Below are positions 51,701 to 63,848 of a stretch of DNA of 64,000 bases, in pieces. A program made the translations under genes and the position numbers. The stretch is from NCBI GenBank assembly GCA_001683735.1, contig LUGG01000004.1:558001-622000 (forward strand). The letters run 5' to 3'. Source of the DNA: Grifola frondosa. Lineage: Eukaryota > Basidiomycota > Agaricomycetes > Polyporales > Grifolaceae. Below the pieces are notes generated by a model. That model was not told the DNA's origin and searched no databases. It worked only from the letters and a program-made list of their open reading frames with translations. Numbering within the stretch: position 1 is the stretch's first letter; the number at the start of each line of letters is the position of its first letter.

Positions 51701-51978
51701 TTGACCTCTGAGCTTATAAGCCAAACCAACTCTCGCTCGTGCAGAGGCAGGCGGTGTGTCCACAAGTACCCACAACGTCGCGGCTGACATTAGGATCTAT
51801 ACTACTCTCGATCAAACTCGTGCAAGGTCTTTGATCCACAAAGCAACCTCGACCCCCCGCTTTCGAACCTACCTCTGCTACTTCCTACCTCCGCCGGCTC
51901 ATAGCGCTCACAGTAAGATCCCCTTGTCTCCGCGACTATTCATCCAAGATCTGCTTGCTTATTCAATTGTCTTCACAG
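48713..51978. other. 3.3-kb gene-poor region with possible decayed minus-strand gene
   Basis: No complete gene. Minus-strand pieces look coding: about 49845-50000 (contains GDLRHIAEINMVLRGG and NMLIIRWKGTIKP), about 50156-50225 (IANVSAVVEPKPPRNRLGQ) and 49680-49830 (ends MPAFTPLEGARTC). They could be exons of one gene, but no start, no complete splice chain and no family can be given. The rest shows nothing. Confidence 0.35.
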
Positions 51979-52372
51979 ATGTGCCATCGACAGTTACGCT
52001 TTTACAAGGCGAAGCAGTGCGGTCACTTGACTTTCACCGGGGAAACCCGTATCGACTGCAACGAGCAAGTCTGTTATATCAGTAAGGCCCACCCTCGCAC
52101 GTGTGTAGCCCCGACTTGTAATTGTCGTCGATATTGGACGTGCGTTTGCATTTTGCACAGCCTCTCATCTCCGTGAGACTAACATTATTTGCAGACAACC
52201 GGAGCGCATAGTTGAGCACGAGGTGCGGAAACATCTTCGACGTATGCATGCTTCTGCAGAATTTGTGCTCAAAAAATTTCTAGATCGAAGGGAAATGTCC
52301 CCGTTGTCCCCCGTGAGGTCACACATACCAATGACTGCCGTCTGTATATATGTGCCATTATCGCCATTGTAA
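51979..52372 (+). CDS. Small Cys-rich protein of unknown function
   Basis: Two exons (51979-52139, 52195-52372), 112 residues. It resembles a small basidiomycete protein type that I recall only as uncharacterised: it opens MCHRQLRFYKAKQCGH and continues RIDCNEQVCYIS, HPRTC...CNCRRYWTQPER. Six to eight Cys with His form C-x-H and C-x-C pairs, so zinc binding is plausible but unproven. After the Cys-rich core the sequence runs on as a basic helix (EHEVRKHLRRMHASAEF) and a hydrophobic end. The stop is only 12 bases from the stop of XPD on the other strand. Confidence 0.65.
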
Positions 52373-52384
52373 CTCGCACAGCCT

Positions 52385-55300
52385 CTAAATATCGAGGTCA
52401 ATCTCTCCCAGTACATCATCGTCAATTCCGCCATCTCCATACTCATCCTCGTCCATGGGCACATCTCGCTGCTGCTCAGCCTCCAACGCGAGAGCCTTCT
52501 GCTTAGCCTGGGCTTTCTCGATATCTTCTAGCGTCCACAGTGAAATTCCCGTCTGGTTCTCGTTCGCGTTCTGCGAAATAGTCCGCATGAACAGCTTGCA
52601 GAGTGAGAGGGCCATGTCCGTGGACAAGTTCGACGCGGTCTCGGTAATGTATTGGTTGATCCATCGGGGCAACTTTGCTCGTTTATCCGCGCGTGCGAAT
52701 CGCTGGGCGCGCACGATGAGAATTCAAGAAGTTCCACGGAGCATCGTGCGTACCTTATCCGCAAAAACCATCAGCCCCCAATCTGTTTTTCCACGGAGTA
52801 CTCGTCCAACACACTGCGCAGCATTACGCATTGCATCGAACCCGAGAAATTCAGACTCTCGTATCCGGTACGCATCTCTGAGATACTCCAGCCGTGCTTT
52901 CAGAATACGGCTCTCGGTATACTGATACGGGACACTGTGTATCATATGAATTTAGGGCGTAATGGAAAAATAAGTCCGACGTCATGCAGTACATACCCAA
53001 ACATTATGACAGCTCTGCCATAATTGTGATCGAAATCGATGCCTTCAGATACCTTGCCACGCGCCACAGAGAGAAGGACTGCCCCGCGGCCGTTGTCACA
53101 TGCCTAAGAGGGGAACAACAATGAGCCAGACCATGACTAGCGAATGGAAGTGATAAAGAAGTGGGGCACACACATACCCTCCGATAATTTTCCAAGGCGA
53201 TACTCGTCTCGTTGGCGTCCGGGGTCTCTACAAATATGAGCTTGTGTTTCCAGACCTCATTAAGGATGCCCTAACGGAAAGGTTAGTGAGACTCCCTAAA
53301 AAGAGGAAAACGTAAAACAGCAAGCGAACCATGTCGTTCCAGGCCGCCACAATCGACTCCATGTAGAGGTAACTAGGGAAGAATGCCACGATACCATCCG
53401 GGACAATTTTACTGTACTCGACAAGGATACTACCAAAGTTGCGTACAACGGCAGGGTCATTTCTGACCTCGAACCGAGAGCTGATTGCTACTTGGTCACT
53501 GCCACGTGTGATAACCTGTCGTTCTGGTGATAAATGGACGGTGTAAATATGATATGATGTCCACATACCAAGGGTAGAAATGAATTTCGTGTGAGGGTCA
53601 TGGCGTAAGTCTCCTGGACAACAGGAGTAAATTGCAGCATTTTCGGGTACATGTCCAACGGTGAAATCGTCCCGGAAGTAATGACCACCGTGCTGAACCG
53701 CTCAAACACTGGCTTGATGGCTATAGCGGGGTCAAGACATCTGCAAAGAAAAATGAATAAGCACGCGATACATCGGATTACAGATACACACGTAAGGTGG
53801 AATATTGGATTCGGAACGGTTGCATTGTCGGTTTCAAAGGGCTCAAGGATGAGCAAGAATCCTGAAAATTTCCGGTCAGACCTCTAGTCATGTGCGATAG
53901 CATGTTGGTAAGACCCTTGACACACCTTTTTCGTATGTGGCGACTAATGTGGCAAAACTCGCAACCTTCTGCAAGGACGAGAATTCATCCAGTCTGCTTA
54001 GCTCCAAAGTGCGAACCAGTGACTGCAGGCGCTCCGCGCAAAATCTAGAGGGTAACCATCAGCAACACGAGTCAGGGATATGAAGCGCTTAAATTTTCAC
54101 CGCAAGGGTCTCCGTTCGATATACGTAATGTCTTTAAGGTGTTGGAGAAAGCTAAGGGGAGTTTCGGCCACTACATGCAGCACACGCATCCGCGTCTATA
54201 GGAAAATCTATCCTTTCAGGGTAATTGAATTAAGACGTGTACGGGACGGACCTTCAAGTATTCGACGAACCGCGTGAGGAAAGCCACAAAATGTTCCGCT
54301 TTCCGAATATTCCCAGGAATGGCTTCCTTAAGTAGGTCTTCCGGCAGCACTATCGCCGGATATCAATAAGCTTTCAAATGGTAACTAGACTAGAAGACGT
54401 TCACACACCCGGGTTGGACATGAATGAGTCTTCATCGCTCGTGGCATCCTGAAGGCCTTCAACGAGCTTAGCGTATTCATCCTGCAACTTCGAGGCGTCC
54501 GTTCTTTTGATCCTGTGATCAGGTGGCATCAAGGCACGTTTTCCATTGGAGGGATAGTACATACTCTTCTATTTTTTCACCCAGTCTACCAACGCTTCTT
54601 GCCGCGGAGTCTAACATGGGTCTAGTAAGATCAATACTCAGGGACTCGATGCAAACGTTGTCTATGGTCAAAGCCGATTAATATCCTGTATTAACCCAAA
54701 CCAACGTACACACCTATGTTGTGCGCTTCGTCGAAAACAACGATAGCATCTTTTGAGAGCTCTTTTGAGACTTGCTCAGCTACCTTGGGATCAAGGAGGT
54801 AATGGAAGGAATAGATGATAACATCTACAAATGGCATCTACAATTTTCATCAATCAGAGTCTCTGAGAGTCTCTTTGGTCTCACCATCCGTCGAACCAGA
54901 AAATAAGGACAGACACCATTGTCACGGCCATGTTGTAGAACGTCTGCAAGGGTCCATACACCGGGTGGGATAAGGGCACCTGGCTCAAGCTTCCCTAGAT
55001 TCTATATTTGACCTCAGTGCATCTGAAAAAGCCAAATGGATAGATGAAGCAAACCTCATGCCAATCGCATAAATCCACAGAACCAGGGTTCTCACGACCT
55101 TTCTGACAGACTGCAGAATTTGTGAGGTCCCGACATCGAGCATCGACGACTTTACCCTTCTTCTCCTTGGAAACCTAGGAGGAAACCATATTCAGATCTG
55201 CATATGATATGAACAGCGCGGTGTATCAGTCTAAGAACATCGGTGGCAACATATAGCCACCATTGCGAGAAACACAGATGAGAATCAGGACAACGGAAGT

Positions 55301-55898
55301 TGGAACCGACCTCAGGATGGATGCACAAGTTCTTTCTACTTGTGAGCCCAATGCCGTAGAAATTACTGTCTTTCTCCTTCTCTTCTTGGGTCTCTGCGCT
55401 CTCAATGCGATATTCCATAAGGCGCTTTAGTTCAGAGAGGGCCTTCTCGATCTCCGGAACAGTTCGTGAACAGTAAATGAGCTTTCTCTTCATTGGATAA
55501 AACTGTGGTGCGTCTGAGGAACCCGAAATATGGCAAAACGTGCATGCTCACTTGCTGGTATGAAACAATGAGGGACAGTAGGGAGACTGTCTTGCCAGTT
55601 CCGGAGGGCATCTCGAGCACACAGTGGCCCTAACCACTCCTGTCAGGGCTAGCCATGAACTTCGATCATGATCGCACTCACTGTGGCATCAAGAGTGCGC
55701 TTCAAATCACACATATATGCATATTGCTCTTACAATTTGGAGTGAGTTTGTTGCGAAGAAGAGTGAGAAAAACTGGACGAACCAGGGTATATTCGGTCAT
55801 AAGGGAATATTATCTGAGATACGAGAAGATAATGTTGGTTTCACAGATATAACGAACGAGCCAAATCTCACAGGTAGGTCATCAATATGAAACTTCAT
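52385..55898 (-). CDS. RAD3: TFIIH helicase XPD/RAD3
   Basis: 5'-3' superfamily 2 helicase of TFIIH with an iron-sulphur cluster, needed for nucleotide excision repair and transcription initiation. Many exons. It opens MKFHIDDLP, then [19 protein letters not shown], Walker [34 protein letters not shown] and [14 protein letters not shown] with the first cluster Cys, more Cys in [18 protein letters not shown], then VFDEAHNID (DEAH). The C-terminal half includes [61 protein letters not shown] and [20 protein letters not shown]. The tail is acidic ([11 protein letters not shown]). The inspected exons join in frame; I did not recompute every junction. It is divergent from the TPR gene with 204 bases between starts. 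Confidence 0.93.
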
Positions 55899-55978
55899 TT
55901 TTACAACACGGTTGATCTAGCAGTACTGTCGTGTAGGCACTTCGGTGAATGGTCAAATGCCAAAGACTTCATTGACGT

Positions 55979-55997
55979 GTGACGCGAAGTGACGCGT
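55979..55997. promoter_or_regulatory. Tandem GTGACGCG element in the XPD/TPR divergent promoter
   Basis: GTGACGCG occurs at 55979-55986 and 55989-55996, exactly 10 bases apart, the second overlapping ACGCGT (55992-55997). Inverted CGTCAC and GTCACG follow at about 56034-56058. Repeats on one helical face suggest a cooperative factor site; this is inference. Confidence 0.4.
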
Positions 55998-56102
55998 CCT
56001 ATGTAAAGTCTCGTGATCTGCACGTGATTACTTCGTCACGGACGTGCAAGTTGTCACGCACCTCCTACCATAGCTCACCCTGAGCAAGTTTATTACTCGT
56101 TC

Positions 56103-57698
56103 ATGCTCTCGAGCGCACGCCGGCGAATTCCCCGTCACCTCCCTCGTCAGACCATTCGGTGTCCTCGTCTTCCACTTTGTCGCCATGAGTCAACCGATAG
56201 CAAGCCTCCGATCCCTCTGCGAAACGACGCTGCTCCGTCTGGTTTCCAAATCGACAACAACTTCTCTGCACAAACATTATTCACAGTAGATGTCATAAAA
56301 CGCTTCATCAAGTACACTGTTATTGGGCTCGTCACTGTCACTGTGACTACGTGGACTGCGTTCGAGGGTGCCCACCAGTGGGTGGAGAACGTAGAGCTCC
56401 TTCCAGAGACCGACGAGGAGGTCCGCAAATGGGAGTGGGACATAGAGGCGGAAAGATGGACTGGAGGCTTACGAGGCGGTACAGATCCTGCCCTGGGATA
56501 TAAAGGAAGACATGCCTTACGAAGCGCGTGGATGGAACAACACTGGGGCACAGCAGCCAGATCTGGTCAGGATGCTGTTGTGACCAAGTCGTTTACTCCG
56601 AGAGGTTCCTCTGGCGCTGTCAGTTTGACTCCCATTGAGGTCAGCTTGGAACGTGCGGAAGCCTTCCTTGCCACTGCTATCAGTGCGGCGGAGCAGACCA
56701 TGTCAAGAGGGAAGCTCCGCCCTATGACCATAACAGAACTTATGGCACGGCATGCCAATGTCATGGAACGTATGGGCTCGAGGGATGCGCTCTTTGAAGC
56801 AAGGTCAGACTTTGAGCGAGTATGGGCTGGTTTGCCGGGAAAAGGGCTCGACGCAACTCGGATTGCGCTCAAGCTCGGAGACCTTAATCGGAGGTTGGGC
56901 GATAAGGAGGACGCATTGGCCTGGTGGGCTCGTGCTATCCAGCTGGCCCAGGGAGCTGAGAAGCCGCTCATTCCACCGACTGTACCCGAATCCCTGCCTT
57001 CATCCCCTCTCGCTCAACGCACTTTGATATCCACCCTTGTTTCATTGTCCGCATTCTACGCGACTTCGGGAGAATTGCACCAAGCAAAGGTTTTGGAGGA
57101 ATCTTCACTCAATCTACTCAGATCTCTTTCCACACCACCAGCCTTCGACTCTGCTTCTCCGCCACAGGCTTTGCATTCCCTTTATATCCTCCATCGTTCG
57201 TCTTTATTCTCCATTCACCTTGCTGAGGTGCTGTATGCACTTAAAACTAAATCTCCAAGCTCTATTGAGTGGCTCTCGAGAGCTGCTGAGTCGTCGGAAC
57301 GCGTCGCACTAGCATTGACTGGTTTGCCCCCCGTCCACCCTGATGCCCCGCAATCTGGTATTCCACACCCGCCTTCTTCCGAGACCTCCTTGATCGCTGA
57401 CTATGCCAAGTCACGTTCTATGCGCCCGCCAGCACAGAGACTTCTGCGTGACGCCCGCCGCACGGCTGCAGAAGCGTGGAACCTGATTGGGATCCTGACC
57501 GAAGGATCGCGAGACACAAATTCACGGGAAAAGGCGCTTGAATGCTACGAGCGTGCGCTGGGATGGGCCGGTGTTGCTGCTGACCAGGCCGGAAATATTG
57601 GAAAGCCGGGCGAGGGCACTTTGGAATCGGAATGGAAAGTTCTATGGGCGAATTACGTTCGCGCTCGCGACGCAGTGCGCAAGGGGGATAGCAAGTAG
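56103..57698 (+). CDS. Mitochondrial membrane TPR-like protein, function unknown
   Basis: A single uninterrupted 531-codon frame, unusual here because it has no introns. The N-terminus is Arg-rich without acids (MLSSARRRIPRHLPRQTIRC), a strong mitochondrial presequence pattern. One membrane span (KYTVIGLVTVTVTTWTAFEG) lies at about residues 67-87. The remainder is helical with TPR-like units (DALFEARSDFERVWAGLPG; KLGDLNRRLGDKEDALAWWA; KALECYERALGWAGVAA). This layout suggests an inner-membrane scaffold or assembly factor. I do not know a specific family name. Confidence 0.78.
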   Translation: MLSSARRRIPRHLPRQTIRCPRLPLCRHESTDSKPPIPLRNDAAPSGFQIDNNFSAQTLFTVDVIKRFIKYTVIGLVTVTVTTWTAFEGAHQWVENVELLPETDEEVRKWEWDIEAERWTGGLRGGTDPALGYKGRHALRSAWMEQHWGTAARSGQDAVVTKSFTPRGSSGAVSLTPIEVSLERAEAFLATAISAAEQTMSRGKLRPMTITELMARHANVMERMGSRDALFEARSDFERVWAGLPGKGLDATRIALKLGDLNRRLGDKEDALAWWARAIQLAQGAEKPLIPPTVPESLPSSPLAQRTLISTLVSLSAFYATSGELHQAKVLEESSLNLLRSLSTPPAFDSASPPQALHSLYILHRSSLFSIHLAEVLYALKTKSPSSIEWLSRAAESSERVALALTGLPPVHPDAPQSGIPHPPSSETSLIADYAKSRSMRPPAQRLLRDARRTAAEAWNLIGILTEGSRDTNSREKALECYERALGWAGVAADQAGNIGKPGEGTLESEWKVLWANYVRARDAVRKGDSK

Positions 57699-58724
57699 CG
57701 TTCAAATATTCCTATCAATGGTAAGTACGTTCGCTACATGTTGGCATGCCAGCTTCTCATCGACCGCCAGAATATTAGCCAGTTGGCTGCTTCTGGGAGC
57801 AGAAGTACCGCACATTCTGCAGTTATTTGCATGGGTGTCTTTGGGCTGTTGACAAGAACGCTCTTTACAGACGATTTTGTAACCGCTGACCGAGGCGGTG
57901 CTGATTCGGCGCCACAGCTTATCCAAAGACAGGATTTTCGTGGGTTACTTTCCATCCCACCGACATCACATGAATCCAATTTTAAGTTTGTGCACATGTG
58001 AAGCCTGCTGAGGGCCTTATCCCTGCCAACAATTCCTGTCCGATTTTTCAAAGCTTCAAAAAGAAGCTGTTAATCCCGTGGGGCCGCGCTCTCGTCCTTA
58101 ACCGACCTTTCAAATGAATCAGAACGAGGGTCCAATTTGCCGACTTTCTACGCGAGCCTGTACGAGGTTTTTCCTTCCGAAGAGCTGCGATCACATCCTA
58201 ACCGGATATTATCCAGCATCCCCTGACTTTTTTGTGGGTCGTAAATGAAGCAAAAAGGCACCAATACCGCCAGACAGTCTCCGACGCGATTGCACCGCTA
58301 TCTTTATTAGACTGACATGCGCAAAACATTACAGCCAGTTTCGACTATCCGTTCCGCGGAACATTACGACGACATATTTTGTACAACAGTAGCGCGCAGG
58401 CTCTAAAATATGCCGTGCATGCAGTGCTAAGCAAGACGTGTACATAGATATGGATCCAGACGAGAAACGATAACGACGAGCAGACTATTCGTAAGATGTA
58501 CTACTAGTATACGTGCGTGCGATGAGATGCGAGGAGTTATAAATTAATGAGGGAGGCCGGTAGGGTATGAACGATGTGCGGTATCTGGCGAAGTCTATGC
58601 ATGTGTGATGGTGCTACGGGCTGTCGTGTGTCGCGTACAGGGTCAGAATCGAGAGGCGCACCTGTAAGCGTGGACAGGCGGGAGGCGAGATGAGTAAAGG
58701 CGGTGCCGCATGCAAGAAGCATCG
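57699..58724. other. 1-kb convergent intergenic region
   Basis: Lies between the 3' ends of the TPR gene and the PP2C gene. No gene supported; short open frames lack motifs. Confidence 0.4.
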
Positions 58725-60436
58725 CTATTGCGTCTCTCGCACTAGCGCGACGACGACGGTTACACTGCGATACTATAAGTCATGGCCTTGAATCACCGAA
58801 CCACAAAAGACTCACTCGTCAATTTTCTGTGACGTCACACGGAAGAAAGCTAAGCGAACGACGTAATGCGAGACGGAGATGAGTAGACGTACCCCGCCAC
58901 GGAAGAACTGTCCCTCGCGTGCTGCCGCGACCTCGAACGGGCTCACGCGTCTCCGGTTGGCCATGCACATGCGGGCGTACTCCACAATACGATCCGCCAT
59001 TGTTTGTACCTCCAGGTCTTCTATGGCCTTCTGCATATTCGCAACAATCACATGATCCAATCACATTGCAGAGAAGCGACGAGGAAGTGATACGACGGGC
59101 CGCAATAAATCAGCGTCGGAGGAATACGGAGAGGATTCAAGGGCTCACTTCTAAGAGGCTCTGCTGTTGGTTCTGCTGATCTGGTGGAGGGCAGGAATTA
59201 TAGGACTGGAACCGGCGAGAGATGATAGAGCATATTCGGATGAGCTCCGATGGGAAAACGTTGTCTGAGAGACCGTCCGTCTGTAAGAAGGTCCAGCGCT
59301 GTGAGTAATAAAGGAGTGCAGATGTTAGGTAACGTACGTAGGCGATAACTATGTCGCCATCACGGAGTGTCGTCTCGAATAGGTCCGCGTCCTGGGGAGA
59401 GTCTACGCATGCACGCGGAAACCTTCGCGTAGCCGCTGAGATGGGGAGCTTTGACAGCTGTCTATGAGAAGACGTGAGCACCTGCTCATCAGTCAGGAGA
59501 GATTGAGGGAACGCGTACTTTGGGCAGTTGAAAAAGTGGATCTGACCACGCTGCTGATGAATAATGGACCTGGCACGAATGATCATAAAGCCACTATCGC
59601 CTAAGCTGCGAGAGACAATCAATTCATCAGAAAATACGCGGCGTAGGAAGACTGAAGCATACTTTGCGGCACGGAGGACTCCGGAAGACGCGTTTAATGT
59701 GAGAATGCATGCGGTACTGGAGCCTGTTGGAAGGACACGCAAAGATCAATGTCCCTGCTGAAGAGCCGAGACAAACACAGCTGCTCACCAGCAACAACAC
59801 CTCGCTCTCTCAGAACGCCCCCATAAGCTGACTCTAAGCATTCAGAGGGGGAGAGCTCCCATCCCTCAACTTGTTCGCGCTCCTCATATTCCTGAGTCGG
59901 GATCAATTTCTGGCTCACCAGGCCAAGCCGCCTTGGAATAGCGGTGTGCGTGGTACATGAGGGCTTGGGAAAAGAGAGAGGATCCACGCCTGCATCAACC
60001 CAACCTCCAACGCCATCTGCGACGCCGAGGGAGATGCCCTACGATTCAACGCAAGGAAAGGATATGAGCATGGGGCCACGGAAGTTGGAAAACGCGCTTA
60101 CCGACTGGTCGCGCATCTAGTGAGCGGTAACGACATAAGTGGAAGTGAATAAAGAGCATAAATAATAACATACGTCCTGAATATAGAAAAAATCCTCGCC
60201 TATGTGAGGACGCAAGGGGAGGAGTGTGTGGCAAGGGTCGCGTCGCGCCATTTGGCAATAGGGTTCTCCGGGTCAAATGGTTGGGTGAAGGGACGATGAT
60301 CACGAGGATCGTGCGGCTTGCCTGCCCAACTGGCAGCGACATGGAAGTGGTAGGGTCGTGGAAGAGAGGAGTACGCGCGAGTAAAGCATATGGAGGTGGC
60401 ACGAGGATGGAAAAGAGAAGAGGAGGATAGGTTCAT
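58725..60436 (-). CDS. PTC7-like protein phosphatase 2C
   Basis: Metal-dependent Ser/Thr phosphatase; yeast Ptc7 is mitochondrial and activates coenzyme Q synthesis. It starts at the ATG 60436 with a Ser/Arg-rich leader (PRATSICFTRAYSSLPRPYH). Motifs: HIGEDFFYIQDMRDQSG, GVADGVGGWVDAGVDP with metal-binding Asp, ALMYHAHRYSKAAWPGEPE, SLGDSGFMIIR, FNCPKQLSKLP-like segment, TTLRDGDIVIAYTDGLSDNVF, and after small exons GGKIDDVTVVVALVRETQ at the C-terminus. Two breaks: GGGG at 60216-60219 needs one more base before LRPHIGED, and GGG at 59899-59901 one fewer before PTQEYEERE. A Coq11-like gene is in the same window, an interesting but probably accidental coincidence. Confidence 0.85.
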
Positions 60437-61487
60437 GTATGCTCGGCCGGACGGCGTGAATATGGTCGCGAAGAATACGGAGAACAACGAGCAGGACAAC
60501 GAGCAGGACGAGAGCAGGACGATGAGCAGAGTTCGTGGAGGAAGGACGAGTAAGGCTTAAGCGGTGGCCAATTTTGAAGACGCGGCAAGGACGCGGGCAA
60601 AAGCACGGCATGTCCAAAAATAGACATGTCACGTGGATGAATATCAGAAGGTGTCACCGTGTGGTTAGGGTCACCGAATATCTCGGACTTGCTTCCGCGG
60701 CGGTCCTTATAAGGCACCTCATCTTCCAAGTTCCCGGCCGTGTGTGCCATATTGAAGCTTGTTCAGAAACGGCCTCCTCCTTGCGCACAGTGTGCGATGC
60801 TCGCTCATGCCACCATGCATGTTGGCGTCACTGGGAATATGAACATTCCATTCCCTGATACTTCCCCCATCTCTCACCCGCTGTCCGCAGTCACTACTAA
60901 GCGCTGCCTGTTATTCCATTCGGCTCAAGTGTATAAATGTTGCACACCCCAAAAAATATCTATACGCCAGCAAAGTGCCGCATAGATGCAGTGAAGGCGT
61001 TGCAACGTCCCTGTCAATAATCATCCGATAGTCGTCGCGTGCAGGATTTTTCGCCAGTTCTTCAGGTCATCACGCTTCTCCGGCCTCCCGCTGACCTCCG
61101 TCTTTGATTTCTGCAGACGCTTGCTACGTTAACGGTGTTACCCAGTGTCCAATAAGCTGGTGGCATGCGTTACAATCGTCCCAAGGTCTGTCCATCATTG
61201 TAGCTCAGCGCTCCGCACTTTTCGTTCCACAGATGGCAACATGGCTCGATTAATGTGGCGACTACACCTTTGACACCCCCGCAGTTTCTGCCCAGCCTAT
61301 CATGGTCCACATTACAAAGGTTTACAGTTTCAATTGATACAGCATGAAAATTGCACATGCATGTGCCGGCAATAACATACCCATATGGTGTCTACCCAAA
61401 CTCATATTCAGCGCTCTGTTACGGTTCAGCAGGCCGGACAGCATCCAAATCCATGTAAATAAATAATTGTCACCGGCAGTATGACCG
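60437..61487. other. 1-kb intergenic region upstream of the PP2C gene
   Basis: No gene supported. A G/A-rich block with repeated gagcaggac (about 60490-60525) lies in the probable 5' leader. Confidence 0.4.
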
Positions 61488-63848
61488 CTAACTTCCACTC
61501 CATCTCTTCCAATTGAATCCCCCTCCGTGCCCTTCCTTTGCCTTCCCTTTACCTCTCGTCCTGGCTAATTTCGTATCTTTACTCATGACAGACTCCCTCT
61601 TGGCAGGAGCTTTGATCTCGCTTTCGTTAATCGGGCTTTCCGAAACATCTGTCGAACGGACCACTGCTGGCAACATTACCTGCGTTCCGCTACTTTGCTT
61701 GTGCCCTCCTGGCCTCTTGTTGGACGCAGACTTCAAGTTGACATGCGAAGACGGTATCGACGGCACTTTGAGGGTGGATATCGGCTTGAGCACTCGTCCC
61801 TCTGGCTCTCTGAATGTCGACGACCTGTTCATATGCGAGCTCTTCTAACAGGCGAGGGAGCCGCGATAAGAGAGCTTGCTGCCGATGGCTCCGTCCTTGA
61901 TGATGTGACTTTGTTTTGACTTTTCTGGCCGGTTTGTCTGCTTGAGCTTGCAGCGCTAGGGTCCGCTTGCGTGCCGCGCAAGAATGGATTTACACGGCCA
62001 ATTTTCGAGGCTTGTGTCCGGATCGTGCCCTCTGTTTCTTCCACCGCTGCTGTCCGCCGCTGCACCATCCCCATCAGGCTTCGCACTCCCTCCCTCGCGC
62101 GGGCACTTTTCCGCGCCTCCTCCGCGCGTAATATGTCTTCATCCAGCTCGCCGCCTGCGACTCTCTTGCGCTTGTGGCTACCTGTTTCATCCGCCGCTTC
62201 ACTCAAACAACTGCCCAGTGTGACCGTCGAAGACAAAGACGGAGACGAAGGGAGAGTGTCCCACGCCGGAGGGGTGCGGAACAGCGTGAACTGGCTTGAC
62301 GCTGTGGAGATAGCGCTGATGGAAGGGCGGGTGCCCGGTGCGTAGCGAGCGGGAAGAGATCTCGGCGTATGCGAACGGAGAGACGGAAGATCCGACAGAC
62401 ACTTGGGTGCATAGAAGTGGAGCGCGGAGCGCTCTTCGGTTAACCAACTGATCTCGTGTGCTGCGATGGCTTCCTGTGTTCGGAGAGTATGCAGAGACAT
62501 GTTGGCTGCAACGCCGCTTGCGTTGCTGAGAACGTGTGTTGAGTGTCCCCGTGCCACTTCGAAACCCGACTCGTCTGAGGAAATGTCACCGCTCTCTTGG
62601 GAATTGTCAGACTGCTCGTCTTCGTCCTCAGTGCTTTCTCGATCGTCACTGCTATCCCAATCTTCTTCTCCCTTATATTGTGAATTATACTCGTCGTAAA
62701 TCTCTATCCTTTCCTCCTCCATTGCCCGCCTCGGAGGCTTATAAGGAAGGAACACGTCCATGCGACCTTGAGCAATCAATCTGCCGTCACGCCGAGGTAT
62801 TTCTGGGATGTCGAAGATACGTGTCTCCGGTTTGTGATGGAGGGAGTCGACATGCAGTATGAAGGGCTCGCGTTAGAGAAGAGTGTATCTGGTTTGACGG
62901 TGAGAGAGGAGAGCCTTTCGAGGGCAGCGCAGAGGGCGTGGGATGGTACAGCTCGCTGTCGGCACAAGGATGAAAAAGATTTGCATATGTGCAACGGTAC
63001 GGGAGGCAGCGCGTGCCTCTAAGGTCTGCAACGCACGAATGCTCAACATTATTTGCACTCCGCCACAGAGTTTCAATCGACTCACCGACGACGCTGAGCA
63101 GGGGGAAGATAGCAAGGCAATCGAAGATGGCGTCTTCGACGTTCATGCAGTTTCTCAGACTGAGGACCCTTAGTCCCCAGGGGCCCCGCCTCTCCGGTGT
63201 GCCACTGTGTTCTTCATCGTTCGCCCACACCAGCGTTTTCGAGAGCCGCCGAACACCCCAGGCTCCCAGCGCTGTGCCGCTGGCGTCGAACGCACATAGT
63301 CCATGGAGTTCGCGGAGCTCAATTATGGTGTCATCTGTGAGTGCTTCACACCCAGGAAGCGAGAGCACGGTCAGAAGCGCGAAGTCAGGTGTGCTGGGTA
63401 CACGCTGGAGTAGCGGGAGGTGGACGTCGCTTAGCGGGAGGGTGTATCGGCGAAACGCAGGTGGAAGGGTGCGTACAGCTGAACGAGCAGCGCCCAGAGA
63501 CGCGGGTCGACGCACGAAAGGTCAAACGGGCGTCCGGTACGGGATGGTCGATACGAGGGGATGAGTGCGGTCAGGATATCAAACGAGCTAGAGGAGGATG
63601 CGGGCTCGTAGTGGATGCGCGCATTACCTACGGTGTGTACCTGGTCAGGAAAGTCGAGCAGGGCTTTTAGGCAGAAGTAGGCGAGAGACGGAACATAGGA
63701 CAGTGAGCGTGTCGAGCGTTGGGTTTGGACTGATAAGGCGGCACGATGGCAGGAGGACGAGGGAGGGTATATTTAATAATGGTGGTGCAGCATCGTCGGA
63801 AACGAGGGTTGCCTTGAGCGGTTTCAACAAGGTTATGGGTTTGCTCAT
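61488..63848 (-). CDS. LRR-like protein with long acidic/disordered tail (broken frame)
   Basis: Probably one gene read from the ATG at 63848. Pieces in order: MSKPITLLKPLKATLV; then, in another frame, LAYFCLKALLDFPDQV and RPFDLSCVDPRLWALLVQLY; then leucine-rich repeats (ALLTVLSLPGCEALTDDTII; GLRVLSLRNCMNVEDAIFDC), AMN1-like; then, after uncertain junctions near 62850-63060, GRMDVFLPYKPPRRAME, a Glu/Asp/Ser-rich stretch, basic KRKRVAGGELDEDILRAEEA and a Ser-rich tail ending FNWKRWSGS at 61488. Frame breaks are seen near 63698, at GGG 63440-63442 and near 61830. It may be an F-box/LRR-type adaptor, but I cannot confirm that. The middle splice structure is unresolved. Confidence 0.5.

Noticed and set aside
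60490..60525. Repeat array from gagcaggac units
   Set aside because: Only a few imperfect units; too short to call a repeat array or CRISPR-like structure.
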